This document shows positions 47,962 through 55,500 of a stretch of 64,000 bases of DNA, piece by piece. Within the stretch, counting starts at the first letter, position 1. The number at the start of each line of letters is the position of its first letter. The notes beneath the pieces are model-generated. The model worked only from the letters and a program-made list of their open reading frames with translations, ran no database searches and had not been told where the DNA came from. Made by a program: the position numbers and the translations under genes. The stretch comes from Planctomycetota bacterium (lineage in GTDB: Bacteria; Planctomycetota; UBA8742; UBA2392): contig JAHBYA010000007.1 of NCBI GenBank assembly GCA_019636195.1, positions 62,001-126,000 on the forward strand, written 5' to 3'.

Positions 47962-49905
47962 ATGCGCAACATCGGCTGGCTGGCCCTTGCGGCACTTCTG
48001 CTCAATGGCGTGCTTTTCGCGCAGGACGCGAGCGACGCGCCCTCGCCCTACCCGCAGTTCGTGGTCTTTCAGGGCAACACGGGATATCGCCTTGATTACC
48101 TCGGCAACGGAGTCAGCGGTGACTCCACGCCGGCCAACGGCTGGACCGCGGGCCTCGAAGATGACGGCCTTGAGTTCCTGAACATGGTCAAGGGCCAGAC
48201 AGCCACCGTGAAGGTCGCGGTCGTGTCCACCGACGGCAACAGCGACTTTTGCATCTGGATGGACTTCAACAACAACGGCGTATGGGAGAGCAGCGAGCGC
48301 GTGGTGTGGGCCGGCAAGTCGCCCGGCGCCACCCACGGCGCGTTTCAGCCGCGCGTGAGCCCGCCCTACGGCGGCAGCAGCACCAGCTTCAACACCTACA
48401 GCGTGCCGATACCGGCAAGCGCGGTCGGCAGCACGGTCAAGGTGCGCGCCCTGTTGTGGGACGTCGCCAGCCACAGCAGCGGCGCGATGGCGCTGAACGG
48501 CGGCGGCCACCCCGGCGGCGCAACCGGCTACGGCTTCACCGACTACGGCGAAGTGGAAGACCACGAAGTGCCCTACAACCAGAACACCGGCGCCAAGGTG
48601 CAAGTCGCCGAGTACGACGGCTGGGGGGCAGTCGGCAGCATGATCGCGCACAACGGCACGCAGAACGTGGGCAGCCTGACCGCGGGCGTGCAGCACAACC
48701 TGTACTGGCTGCTGGGCAATGAAGCGAGCGCCAGCAGTTTTGTACGGTTCACCAACGCATACCCCAACGCGACCATCACAACCAGCAACGTCCAGAACTG
48801 CAGCGTAAGCCTGTTCACGCCCGGCAACGGCGTGACCCTTTCACCCGACACGCTGGGCTTTGCCACGATCGCGATGGTCACGCCGACAAGCACCGCGCCC
48901 TTTTCATTCACGATGCACATGCCGACCAACGACCTGCAAAAGCCCACGTTTACCTGGACCGTGCAGGGCAACGGCGCAGCCCCCGCGCCGCTGATCGAGA
49001 TTCATCGCCCGGTGTACACCGTCATGCCCAACGGCAGCACCCACAGCTACGCTGACCGCGACGCCGGTGCGACCTTCAACGGCGGCTTCCGCATCTTCAA
49101 CAACGGCACCGCGCAGCTCAACTTCACCGGCAGCCCGATGGTCGCGATCAGCAACATCAACAACTGCACAGCCACGTTCGCACAGCCGACGCAGAACTAC
49201 CTGCCCGGCGGCGGCTGGAGCTATCAGGTTGATGTGGACGTGACGCCGACGACGGCGGGCAGCAGCTTCGGGTTCACGATCACGGTGCAGAGCAACGACC
49301 CCGCCAACGGCACGTACGTCGTGAACTTCACGGGCAACGCCGTGGCAAGCGGCGGTGGTGGCGGCGGTGGCGGCGGCGGCGGCGGTGGCGGCGGCGGGAC
49401 GCCGACGCTTCAAGTCAGCCGCGGCAGCGTGCTCGCCAGCGGCAGCAGCGACAACCTGGGCACGATGCAGATCGGCGGCAGCGTGACGTTCAACTACATC
49501 GCAACCAACACCGGCGCAGCGCCCCTTACGTTCACGGGCACGCCCCGCGTTGCGGTAAGCAGCCAGAGCAACTGCTCGGTCACGGTCGTGCAGCAGCTTC
49601 CGCCGGGGCTTGCGGCGGGGGCGGGCGCGCCGTTTATCCTGTCGGTGACCACGCAGGACTCCGGCCCGCTGTCGTTCACGCTGACCATCACCAGCGACGA
49701 CCCGGCCACCCCGGCCTGGACGCTGAACGCCAGCGCCAACGTCGCGGGCAACGGCGGCGCCTTTGACCTTGGCAAATCCAAGCGCGGCAGCGGCGGCGGC
49801 GGGTGCGTCGCCAGCATGAACAGCCTTACCATCCTGGCAATGTTGATCGCCCTGGGCGCGTTGGCCTGGCGTCGGACAAGCGCAAGAAGGCGTGAGGAGG
49901 CGTGA
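47962..49905 (+). CDS. Secreted GEVED/choice-of-anchor protein with C-terminal sorting signal
   Basis: 647 residues, ATG after GGAG, signal peptide MRNIGWLALAALLLNGVLFAQ. GEVED domain about 70-205 (FCIWMDFNNNGVWESSERVVWAG ... GFTDYGEVEDHEV). Then repeated immunoglobulin-like ASPM/SPD-2/Hydin-type domains (FNGGFRIFNNGTAQLNFTGSPMV, GGSVTFNYIATNTGAAPLTFTGTPRV). A run of Gly codons links them. The end is KSKRGSGGGGC, a hydrophobic segment LTILAMLIALGALAW and RRTSARRREE, like the beta-helix protein at 34850. Probably anchored on the cell surface after processing. Terminator at 49998-50022. Confidence 0.88.
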   Translation: MRNIGWLALAALLLNGVLFAQDASDAPSPYPQFVVFQGNTGYRLDYLGNGVSGDSTPANGWTAGLEDDGLEFLNMVKGQTATVKVAVVSTDGNSDFCIWMDFNNNGVWESSERVVWAGKSPGATHGAFQPRVSPPYGGSSTSFNTYSVPIPASAVGSTVKVRALLWDVASHSSGAMALNGGGHPGGATGYGFTDYGEVEDHEVPYNQNTGAKVQVAEYDGWGAVGSMIAHNGTQNVGSLTAGVQHNLYWLLGNEASASSFVRFTNAYPNATITTSNVQNCSVSLFTPGNGVTLSPDTLGFATIAMVTPTSTAPFSFTMHMPTNDLQKPTFTWTVQGNGAAPAPLIEIHRPVYTVMPNGSTHSYADRDAGATFNGGFRIFNNGTAQLNFTGSPMVAISNINNCTATFAQPTQNYLPGGGWSYQVDVDVTPTTAGSSFGFTITVQSNDPANGTYVVNFTGNAVASGGGGGGGGGGGGGGGGTPTLQVSRGSVLASGSSDNLGTMQIGGSVTFNYIATNTGAAPLTFTGTPRVAVSSQSNCSVTVVQQLPPGLAAGAGAPFILSVTTQDSGPLSFTLTITSDDPATPAWTLNASANVAGNGGAFDLGKSKRGSGGGGCVASMNSLTILAMLIALGALAWRRTSARRREEA

Positions 49906-49907
49906 GC

Positions 49908-49985
49908 CTCCGGCCAGGAAACAGGCCGGGGCGCCCAGTGCGGTCGCCCCGGCTGAACATCCAGCCAGCCAAGCGGAAGCATCCG
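49908..49985 (+). other. 3' untranslated segment with CCAGGAAACA motif (second copy)
   Basis: CCAGGAAACA, GGGGCGCC and later GCGGAAGCA occur in the same order as at 46200-46260, again between a surface-protein stop codon and a terminator. Confidence 0.35.
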
Positions 49986-49997
49986 CTGGGCACCAGA

Positions 49998-50022
49998 GGG
50001 CCGGCCCCACACCGGCCCTTTT
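49998..50022 (+). terminator. Intrinsic terminator of the GEVED gene
   Basis: Seven-pair stem GGGCCGG/CCGGCCC, seven-base loop, TTTT. It lies just before the convergent stop of the PilT-like gene. Confidence 0.8.
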
Positions 50023-50026
50023 CGGT

Positions 50027-51055
50027 TTAAGCCCCGAACTCGCGGCGCAGCCGGTCGGCTGCTTCGGGGGTGACTTCGCCCTTGTCCAGCAGTTTGGCAA
50101 TCTCGTCGTGGGCGCGCGTCAGGTAGAAGCCCGCATCCGGCTTGCCGGCATCGATGAACTTGCGGGCGCCCTCGCCGATCACTTCGCAGACGGCAACGCG
50201 GGTGCGCCCGTCTTTCTTCGTGATCAGGCGCTGCATCACCACCCCGCGCAGTGTCGCGTGCAGCCGGCGGCGGTTCATTTCCTCCATGCCGGGCGGCGCG
50301 GCCTCAAGCAACCGCTGCACCGCGTCTTCGACACTGTCGGCGTGCACCTGCACCAGCACCAGGTGGCCGGTCTCGGCGGTGTGCAGCACCGCCGCCAGGG
50401 TGTCAAAGCTTTCGATCTCGCCGACCATCACCACGTCGCAATCCTGCTGCATGGCGGTGTGCACGAGCTCGGTGTGGCTTGCGCCGTCCAGGCCGACTTC
50501 GCGCTGCTGCACGATGGCCTTGCCGCGCGGAAACAAGTAGTGCCGCGGCTTCTCTGCGGTGCAGATATGCACGGCGCGCTGCTGGTTGATCCAGTTAGTG
50601 GCGGCATACAACGTGGTGGTCTTGCCGCTGCCGTGAGGGCCGGCAATCAGCACCAGCCCGTTGGGCGCTTCCAGCAGTTTCTTGATCGTCGGCGGGTAGC
50701 CCGCTTCATCCAGGCCCGGGACCTCGCCGGCATGCAACCGGATCGCGACACTGAACTCGCCGCCGGCGCTGGCGCACGTGACATCGGCCAGTTTGCGCTC
50801 ACCGACGGGCAACGAGCGCTGCAAGGCGCCGGACGACGGCGGGGCGTAGTAGCCCTGCTGGAACAGGCTGGTACGGATCCAGCTGGTCTGGGCCGGCGTG
50901 ATCAGCAGGTCGTCAAGGTCGCGCAACTCGCCGCGCACCCGCACCTTGGGGTGGTACCCCGGCACGATGTGGATGTCGGTTGCGCTCATTTCAAGCGCCT
51001 TGTTGATCCAGTCGTCGAAGCGCTCCCAGGCTGTCATGTGCGTAATCTCGGTCAT
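50027..51055 (-). CDS. PilT/GspE-family secretion ATPase
   Basis: 342 residues from ATG 51055; the ribosome site AGAGGA lies within the end of the upstream sigma gene. PilT plan: KALEMSATDIHIVPGYHPKVRVRGEL (N-terminal PAS-like), Walker A IAGPHGSGKTTTLYA, Asp-box and Walker B VVMVGEIESFDTLAAVLHTAETGHLVLVQVHA. The usual DEMRD-type Walker B is VGEIES, slightly altered, and the His box is retained. Retraction-type motor ATPase for type IV pili or a relative. Adjacent pilus genes are absent, though a pseudopilin is at 61993. Co-transcribed with the ECF sigma factor. Confidence 0.88.
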   Translation of the reverse strand: MTEITHMTAWERFDDWINKALEMSATDIHIVPGYHPKVRVRGELRDLDDLLITPAQTSWIRTSLFQQGYYAPPSSGALQRSLPVGERKLADVTCASAGGEFSVAIRLHAGEVPGLDEAGYPPTIKKLLEAPNGLVLIAGPHGSGKTTTLYAATNWINQQRAVHICTAEKPRHYLFPRGKAIVQQREVGLDGASHTELVHTAMQQDCDVVMVGEIESFDTLAAVLHTAETGHLVLVQVHADSVEDAVQRLLEAAPPGMEEMNRRRLHATLRGVVMQRLITKKDGRTRVAVCEVIGEGARKFIDAGKPDAGFYLTRAHDEIAKLLDKGEVTPEAADRLRREFGA

Positions 51056-51056
51056 T

Positions 51057-51599
51057 TCATCCTCTCCATTGGTCGTCGCTGCGCCCGGGGGCAAACCCGG
51101 CCAGCCTTGACCTCAGTTGCTCGCGCGCGTCGTGCAGGCGCCGCTTGACCGTGCCCAGCGGCAACCTGAGCGCATGCGCAATGTCTTCCAGTCTCTCGCC
51201 GCGCAGATAGTGGGCCTCAATGACCCCTTGCAGGTTCGGCGTAAGCTGCCGGATCGCACCCGCGACGGCTGCCCGCAGCTCGGCGCTTTCGGCGCTGTCC
51301 TGCCCCGGAGCCTCGGGCTCAGGCGCATCCACAATGTCAGGCCGGCGGCGACGCGACTGGCGCAGTGCCGCGCTGCGCACCAGCGCCCGCAGCCAGCCGG
51401 CGAAGGCCTCAGGCTCGCGCAGTTCAGAAAGCCTCGTGAAGGCAAGCAGCAGGGCCTGCTGGGCGGCGTCTTCAGGCTCGCGCGTAAACGGCCGCGCCCA
51501 CGCCACAAGCTGGTCTCGAAAGGCGGTTGCGACGTACGCAAACGCATCCACGTCTCCCCGGCGGGCCAGCGCAAGCTGTTCAAGGACGTGGCGATCCAT
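51057..51599 (-). CDS. ECF-type RNA polymerase sigma factor
   Basis: 180 residues. Sigma2: VDAFAYVATAFRDQLVAWARPFTREPEDAAQQALLLAFTRL with the WLRALVRSAALRQSRRR end. Sigma4: IRQLTPNLQGVIEAHYLRGERLEDIAHALRLPLGTVKRRLHDAREQLRSRL, a clear helix-turn-helix. No anti-sigma gene is adjacent; the next gene, 1 nt away, is the PilT-like ATPase. It would direct transcription of a small regulon, unidentified. ATG 51599 lacks a strong ribosome site. Confidence 0.9.
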   Translation of the reverse strand: MDRHVLEQLALARRGDVDAFAYVATAFRDQLVAWARPFTREPEDAAQQALLLAFTRLSELREPEAFAGWLRALVRSAALRQSRRRRPDIVDAPEPEAPGQDSAESAELRAAVAGAIRQLTPNLQGVIEAHYLRGERLEDIAHALRLPLGTVKRRLHDAREQLRSRLAGFAPGRSDDQWRG

Positions 51600-51855
51600 C
51601 GCTGCTCCGCGCAAAGGCTCGCAAGTCCCAGCCGCAACTGCAACCCGGCATTGACCGGAGCCGGCGACGGCTGTGCGGGTTCGGTGAATTCCGCCAAAAA
51701 ACCGGGCTCATCGGGGGTCTCGGATTCGTTTGGGGCAAAGACGCAGGGTTTCCGGGCAGAAGCCCGGTCTGCGTGAGTCTGCGGACGGCCTTGGCCGTTC
51801 TCAGTGTCCTCAGTGCTTTTGCGGTTCACAGCGACGGCAAAGCCCGCGCTTGTAC
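51600..51855. other. Intergenic, no gene seen
   Basis: Contains scattered words (GTTCTCAGTGTCCTCAGTGC, TCTGCGTGAGTCTGCGG) of the degenerate intergenic repeat type seen at 16077 and 57427. Short open frames here lack coding character. Confidence 0.4.
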
Positions 51856-53268
51856 TCACGTGGTGTGCAAGATGCCGCTGCTCAGCAGCGACTTCACGCC
51901 TTCGTTGGCGCCGCGGATACAGTCGGGAGTGCCCACGCCGTCAAACGCGTTGCCGATGATGCGCAGCCGCGTGTGCCGCGCCGCCACGCGGCGAATCTCC
52001 GCGACGCGCTCAAGGTGCCCCACATGATACTGCGGCATGGCCGCGTGATGGCTTGTGACGCTGGCAAAGCGCGGCTCGCCGTGGATGCCCGCGAGGTCGC
52101 GAATTTCGTCCAGCGCGATCGCCTGCTGCTGCGCGGGCGGAAGCTTCGCGATGTCGGGCGCGAGCGCGCCGCCCATGAACACGCGGACGGTCGCCGTGCC
52201 TTCAGGCGCGCGGCCTTCAAACTTTATGCTGCTGAAGCTGAAGGCAATGATGCGCCTGCCTTCCACGGCCGGGATCACGGCGCCGATGCCGTCCATGGCA
52301 TGGCTGATCTGCGCGCGGTCAAAGATGAAGTTCACGACACTGGCGCCCGCGTACTCGATCGTGCCCAGTGCCCTGGCCAGTGGCGCGTCGGCGGCCGCAA
52401 GCAGGCCTGCCGCCTTGTGCGCCGGCAGGGCCAGCACCGCCCCATCGACGCGCACGGGCCCGTCGGGTAACGCCAGTGAAACGCCAGCGGCGTCCGGCAT
52501 GACGGCATGCACCGGCGTATTGAGCTGCAACGCCCCCGGCGGCAGGGCGTTTACAAGGGCGTCAATCAGCGCGCCCATGCCCTGCTTCAGCGTCACGAAC
52601 ATACCGTAGCGCGGCCCGGCGGCCTGCGATTCGTGGGCCCCCCCGCCCTGCCCCCGGTTTGCCCCACGGGCGCGCAGGGCGGCGATCACGCTGCCGTACT
52701 CCTGCTCGTACTGCATGAACTGCGGAAACGTGGCCTTCAGGCTGAGCTTTTCAGGGTCGGCTGTGTAGATGCCCGCGATCATGGGTTGCGCGATGCGCTC
52801 AAGGGCCTCCTGGCCGAAGCGGCGGCGCACGAAACTTGCCAGCGACTCGTCGCGGCTCCCGTAGCGCCGGGGCCACACCAGCTCAAGGGCCATGCGCAGT
52901 TTGCCGCGCAAACTTAGCACGCGCGTCTTTGCCAGCGCGCCCAGCGACATCGGGCTGATCAGGAAGAACCCTTCCGGCAGGCGCACCAGCCGGCCCTTGC
53001 ACAGCACAAAGCTGCGGCGCACGCCTTCGCGGGTGCCGATCAGCTGGTCGTCAAGGCCCAGTTCGCGCGCCAGTTCAACGCCGGCGGGCTTGTTGCCGGC
53101 CCAGCAGTCGGGCCCGGTTTCAAGCAGGCAGCCCTGCTGGTGTAACGTGTGAATTACACCGCCGGCGCGGGGGCCGGCTTCAAGCAGCGTCACCCGCGCC
53201 CCGGACTTGTGCAGGCGGTATGCGGCGGCAAGGCCGCTGATGCCCGCGCCAATCACGGCAATGTGCAT
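51856..53268 (-). CDS. hemY: Protoporphyrinogen/coproporphyrinogen oxidase (HemY type)
   Basis: 470 residues from ATG 53268. FAD-binding N-terminus IAVIGAGISGLAAAYRLHKSGARVTLLEAGPRAGGVIHT, then CLLETGPDCWAGNKP, FVRRRFGQEALERIAQPMIAGIYTADPEKLS and the C-terminal FAD contact IIGNAFDGVGTPDCIRGANEGV. It oxidises protoporphyrinogen IX (or coproporphyrinogen III) with oxygen, a late heme step. No other heme gene is near. The longer upstream frame crosses a palindrome cluster and is rejected. Confidence 0.94.
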   Translation of the reverse strand: MHIAVIGAGISGLAAAYRLHKSGARVTLLEAGPRAGGVIHTLHQQGCLLETGPDCWAGNKPAGVELARELGLDDQLIGTREGVRRSFVLCKGRLVRLPEGFFLISPMSLGALAKTRVLSLRGKLRMALELVWPRRYGSRDESLASFVRRRFGQEALERIAQPMIAGIYTADPEKLSLKATFPQFMQYEQEYGSVIAALRARGANRGQGGGAHESQAAGPRYGMFVTLKQGMGALIDALVNALPPGALQLNTPVHAVMPDAAGVSLALPDGPVRVDGAVLALPAHKAAGLLAAADAPLARALGTIEYAGASVVNFIFDRAQISHAMDGIGAVIPAVEGRRIIAFSFSSIKFEGRAPEGTATVRVFMGGALAPDIAKLPPAQQQAIALDEIRDLAGIHGEPRFASVTSHHAAMPQYHVGHLERVAEIRRVAARHTRLRIIGNAFDGVGTPDCIRGANEGVKSLLSSGILHTT

Positions 53269-53386
53269 GGCTGCTATATAGGGGCTGAACGCGGGCACGG
53301 TCAACGGCGTGGTGTGGTACGCGGCCGTTTGGCGCGCTGCCGCGGCGAGCAAGCACGCCGTAGCATGCGCGTCGCGCGCATGGCGT

Positions 53387-53464
53387 TGCATCGGCCTCCG
53401 GCCGATGCTGCATGGGCCGGAGGCCCCTGCGAACGACATCGCCGGGACGGCGATGCTACGGGCA
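53387..53464. repeat. Intergenic palindromes, CATCGGCCTCCGGCCGATG type
   Basis: CATCGGCCTCCGGCCGATG (identical to the copy at 2786), GGGCCGGAGGCCCC and CATCGCCGGGACGGCGATG follow each other between hemY and the STAS gene. Confidence 0.6.
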
Positions 53465-53493
53465 GACATGCCGGGGCTCTTGTTCAGGCAGGA

Positions 53494-53985
53494 CTATGCG
53501 GCGGCGGGCAGTCGGATGCTGTCCGGGTAATCTTCTTCAACCACCAGCGCCACCGGCAGGCGAATGCTGTCGGGGAAGTCTTCTTCCATCACGATCAGCA
53601 TGCCCTCAAGGTCGGTCTCTTCGGCGTACTCGCACAGCACTTCGCGCAGCCCGTACAGCGTAAACGCGTCCCACACCTCGGGCGTGGGGCCGTGCAGGCG
53701 CAGCGTACAGCCGCGCTGCAGGCACGCATGCGCGAACTCCACCAGCACCGCAACCGCGCAGCCGTCCATGAAGCGCACGCGCGAAAGGTCAACCGCCAGC
53801 GCCCGGTGCTTGTCGTGCACCATCGCGAACAGCTGCTTGCGCAGCAGCTCGGCGCCGCGCATGCAAAGGCGGCCTGCCACGCTCAGGCACGGGTTGAGAC
53901 GCGCGGGCGGGCCGCTGCTGGGCGGCTGGGTCTCTGCGACCAGTTTGCGGATGCGTTCGGTGATACGTTTGACGGTGGCGACCAT
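53494..53985 (-). CDS. STAS-domain protein with duplicated C-terminal motif
   Basis: 163 residues. ATG 53985 has GGAG six bases upstream and is preferred to an ATG seven codons earlier. The STAS core reads LAVDLSRVRFMDGCAVAVLVEFAHACLQRGCTLRLHGPTPEVWDAFTLYGL. At the site where SpoIIAA-like anti-anti-sigma factors have a phosphorylatable Ser (DS-x-G) this has DGC, so regulation by phosphorylation is unlikely. The tail contains two near-identical copies of V-x-EED[FY]PDSIRLP, residues about 131-163. No partner kinase or phosphatase is adjacent. Role unknown. Confidence 0.75.
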   Translation of the reverse strand: MVATVKRITERIRKLVAETQPPSSGPPARLNPCLSVAGRLCMRGAELLRKQLFAMVHDKHRALAVDLSRVRFMDGCAVAVLVEFAHACLQRGCTLRLHGPTPEVWDAFTLYGLREVLCEYAEETDLEGMLIVMEEDFPDSIRLPVALVVEEDYPDSIRLPAAA

Positions 53986-54103
53986 GGCGTCTCCGGCAAG
54001 GTTCATCGGCGCGCAGGGTGCCGTGCCTTGAGCAAGATCACGCCAAGGCCGGAACTATGTATCGTTGGACTTTGGTTGTAGGTTGGCCGGAAGCGACCCA
54101 AAC

Positions 54104-54919
54104 ATGGCCCGCGACGAACATGTACTGGTTGACCTCACACGCCCCACCGGCTGGCGCGGCTGGGTGTATCACACAGCCGTGAACTTTGCGGCGGCGCTGG
54201 GGCGGGTGCTGCTGTTCTGGCAACCGATCGGCACGCACAACATTCCGCGCACGGGGCCGCTGCTGGTGGTGGCCAACCACCCCAGCTACCTTGAGCCGCC
54301 GACGCTGGTGGCGCTGATGATCTATTACGCCGACCGCGACCTTTCGATCATGGCGTGGGACAAGCTGTTTCGCATCCCGATCGTCAGCTTCTTTACCCGC
54401 AACTACAAGGCGTTCCCGGTCAACCGCTCCAACCCCGGCCGCGGGCCCTACGTCACGCTGGTGCGTATCCTTGAGCAGGGCGGCGCCGCCGGCGTGTTTC
54501 CGGAGGGCAGCCGCAGTGAGGGCCGCCTGATGGGCGACTGGAAGCCCGGCGCGCTGCGCGCGGCCTTTGCGACCAAGGCGACGATCCTGCCGATAAGCTT
54601 TGTCACAGTCGGCGAGTTCTGGCCCAAGTCGCGCTGGCGGCCGTGGTTCTTCCGCAAGCACATCCAGGTCGTGCACCCGCCGTTGACGTACGAGCGCTAT
54701 ATCGCGGATATGCCGCCCGGCATGCGCGAAAAGGAGTACCAGGAAGTCCTTGAGCGCCGCATTCGCGACATGATCAACCAGCCGCTGCTTGAGCGCCAGC
54801 GCGCCTGGCAGCAGCATGTGCTGGAAAAGTCCCGCAGCGCGGACCGGCTTGACGAGCCCGACCCGATACGGCAGCGCCGCGAAATGCTGCAAGCCGCCGC
54901 CGAGGCCCTGAAGTCCTAG
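54104..54919 (+). CDS. 1-acylglycerol-3-phosphate acyltransferase (PlsC-like)
   Basis: 271 residues from ATG 54104; a TTG 39 bases earlier is an alternative. PlsC motifs: LLVVANHPSYLEPPTL, a His-x4-Glu where His-x4-Asp is usual; FFTRNYKAFPVNRSNPGRG; GGAAGVFPEGSRSEGRLM (FPEG, intact); ATILPISFVTVG. It acylates a lysophospholipid acceptor at the membrane. The Asp-to-Glu change at the catalytic His partner is notable. C-terminal 60 residues are a charged helix. Divergent from the STAS gene. Confidence 0.88.
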   Translation: MARDEHVLVDLTRPTGWRGWVYHTAVNFAAALGRVLLFWQPIGTHNIPRTGPLLVVANHPSYLEPPTLVALMIYYADRDLSIMAWDKLFRIPIVSFFTRNYKAFPVNRSNPGRGPYVTLVRILEQGGAAGVFPEGSRSEGRLMGDWKPGALRAAFATKATILPISFVTVGEFWPKSRWRPWFFRKHIQVVHPPLTYERYIADMPPGMREKEYQEVLERRIRDMINQPLLERQRAWQQHVLEKSRSADRLDEPDPIRQRREMLQAAAEALKS

Positions 54920-55039
54920 GGTTTTATGGCAAGAAACCGGCGCCAATTTGCCGACATACCGATACGTCAAATGGCCCGGTTTTCCCCTGCTTTGTGGAAG
55001 GCCGGATTTATATAGTCTGACCCCCTTACGGAGACAGGG

Positions 55040-55480
55040 ATGCAGCGCACGCTCACATTTCTGGCATTGATGACGCTTCTGCTGCTGGCAGGCTGCAAAA
55101 CCACCAACGGCAACAACAAGCCCGCGTGGGGCGAGGCCTACGCCGACGTGCCCGTGCCCGTAAACTACGAGGCCCACGACAACCCGCCCTTCAAGCGACA
55201 GGACAGCGACGCCGGCAAGCGCATCTACGGCAAGTACAGCTACCGCAGCACCGGCGAAGGCCTCGACGATGCGGGCAAGGTGCAGGAGTGGTTCAAGGCC
55301 GAGTTGCCCAACCACGGCTGGGAGCTGATGGTCGAAGAGCTGGACAAGGAGAAGGGCACCATGGCGGTGCGCTTTAAGAAGGCTGACGACCAGTTGCTGG
55401 TCTCGCTGGCGCCGGACAAGCGTATGCAGGGCAAGCGCTTCAGCGTGCTGGTGATTGAGTTGAACCCGAAGTTCTCATAG
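55040..55480 (+). CDS. Small lipoprotein
   Basis: 146 residues with lipobox TLLLLAGCKTTNG. ACGGAGACAGGG precedes the ATG and TATAGT at 55010 is a plausible -10. The mature part is hydrophilic and includes YGKYSYRSTGEGLDDAGKVQEWFKAELPNHGWELM, a small alpha-beta pattern reminiscent of DUF4823 or similar lipoprotein domains, not assigned. Followed 20 bases later by the cyclophilin gene; the two may be co-transcribed. Confidence 0.75.
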   Translation: MQRTLTFLALMTLLLLAGCKTTNGNNKPAWGEAYADVPVPVNYEAHDNPPFKRQDSDAGKRIYGKYSYRSTGEGLDDAGKVQEWFKAELPNHGWELMVEELDKEKGTMAVRFKKADDQLLVSLAPDKRMQGKRFSVLVIELNPKFS

Positions 55481-55500
55481 ACGCAGGGACGCAGGAACAC

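Noticed and set aside
49900..50000. Cyclic di-GMP riboswitch suggested by GCCTCCGGCC
   Set aside because: The location is a 3' UTR and the class I core and tetraloop receptor are absent.
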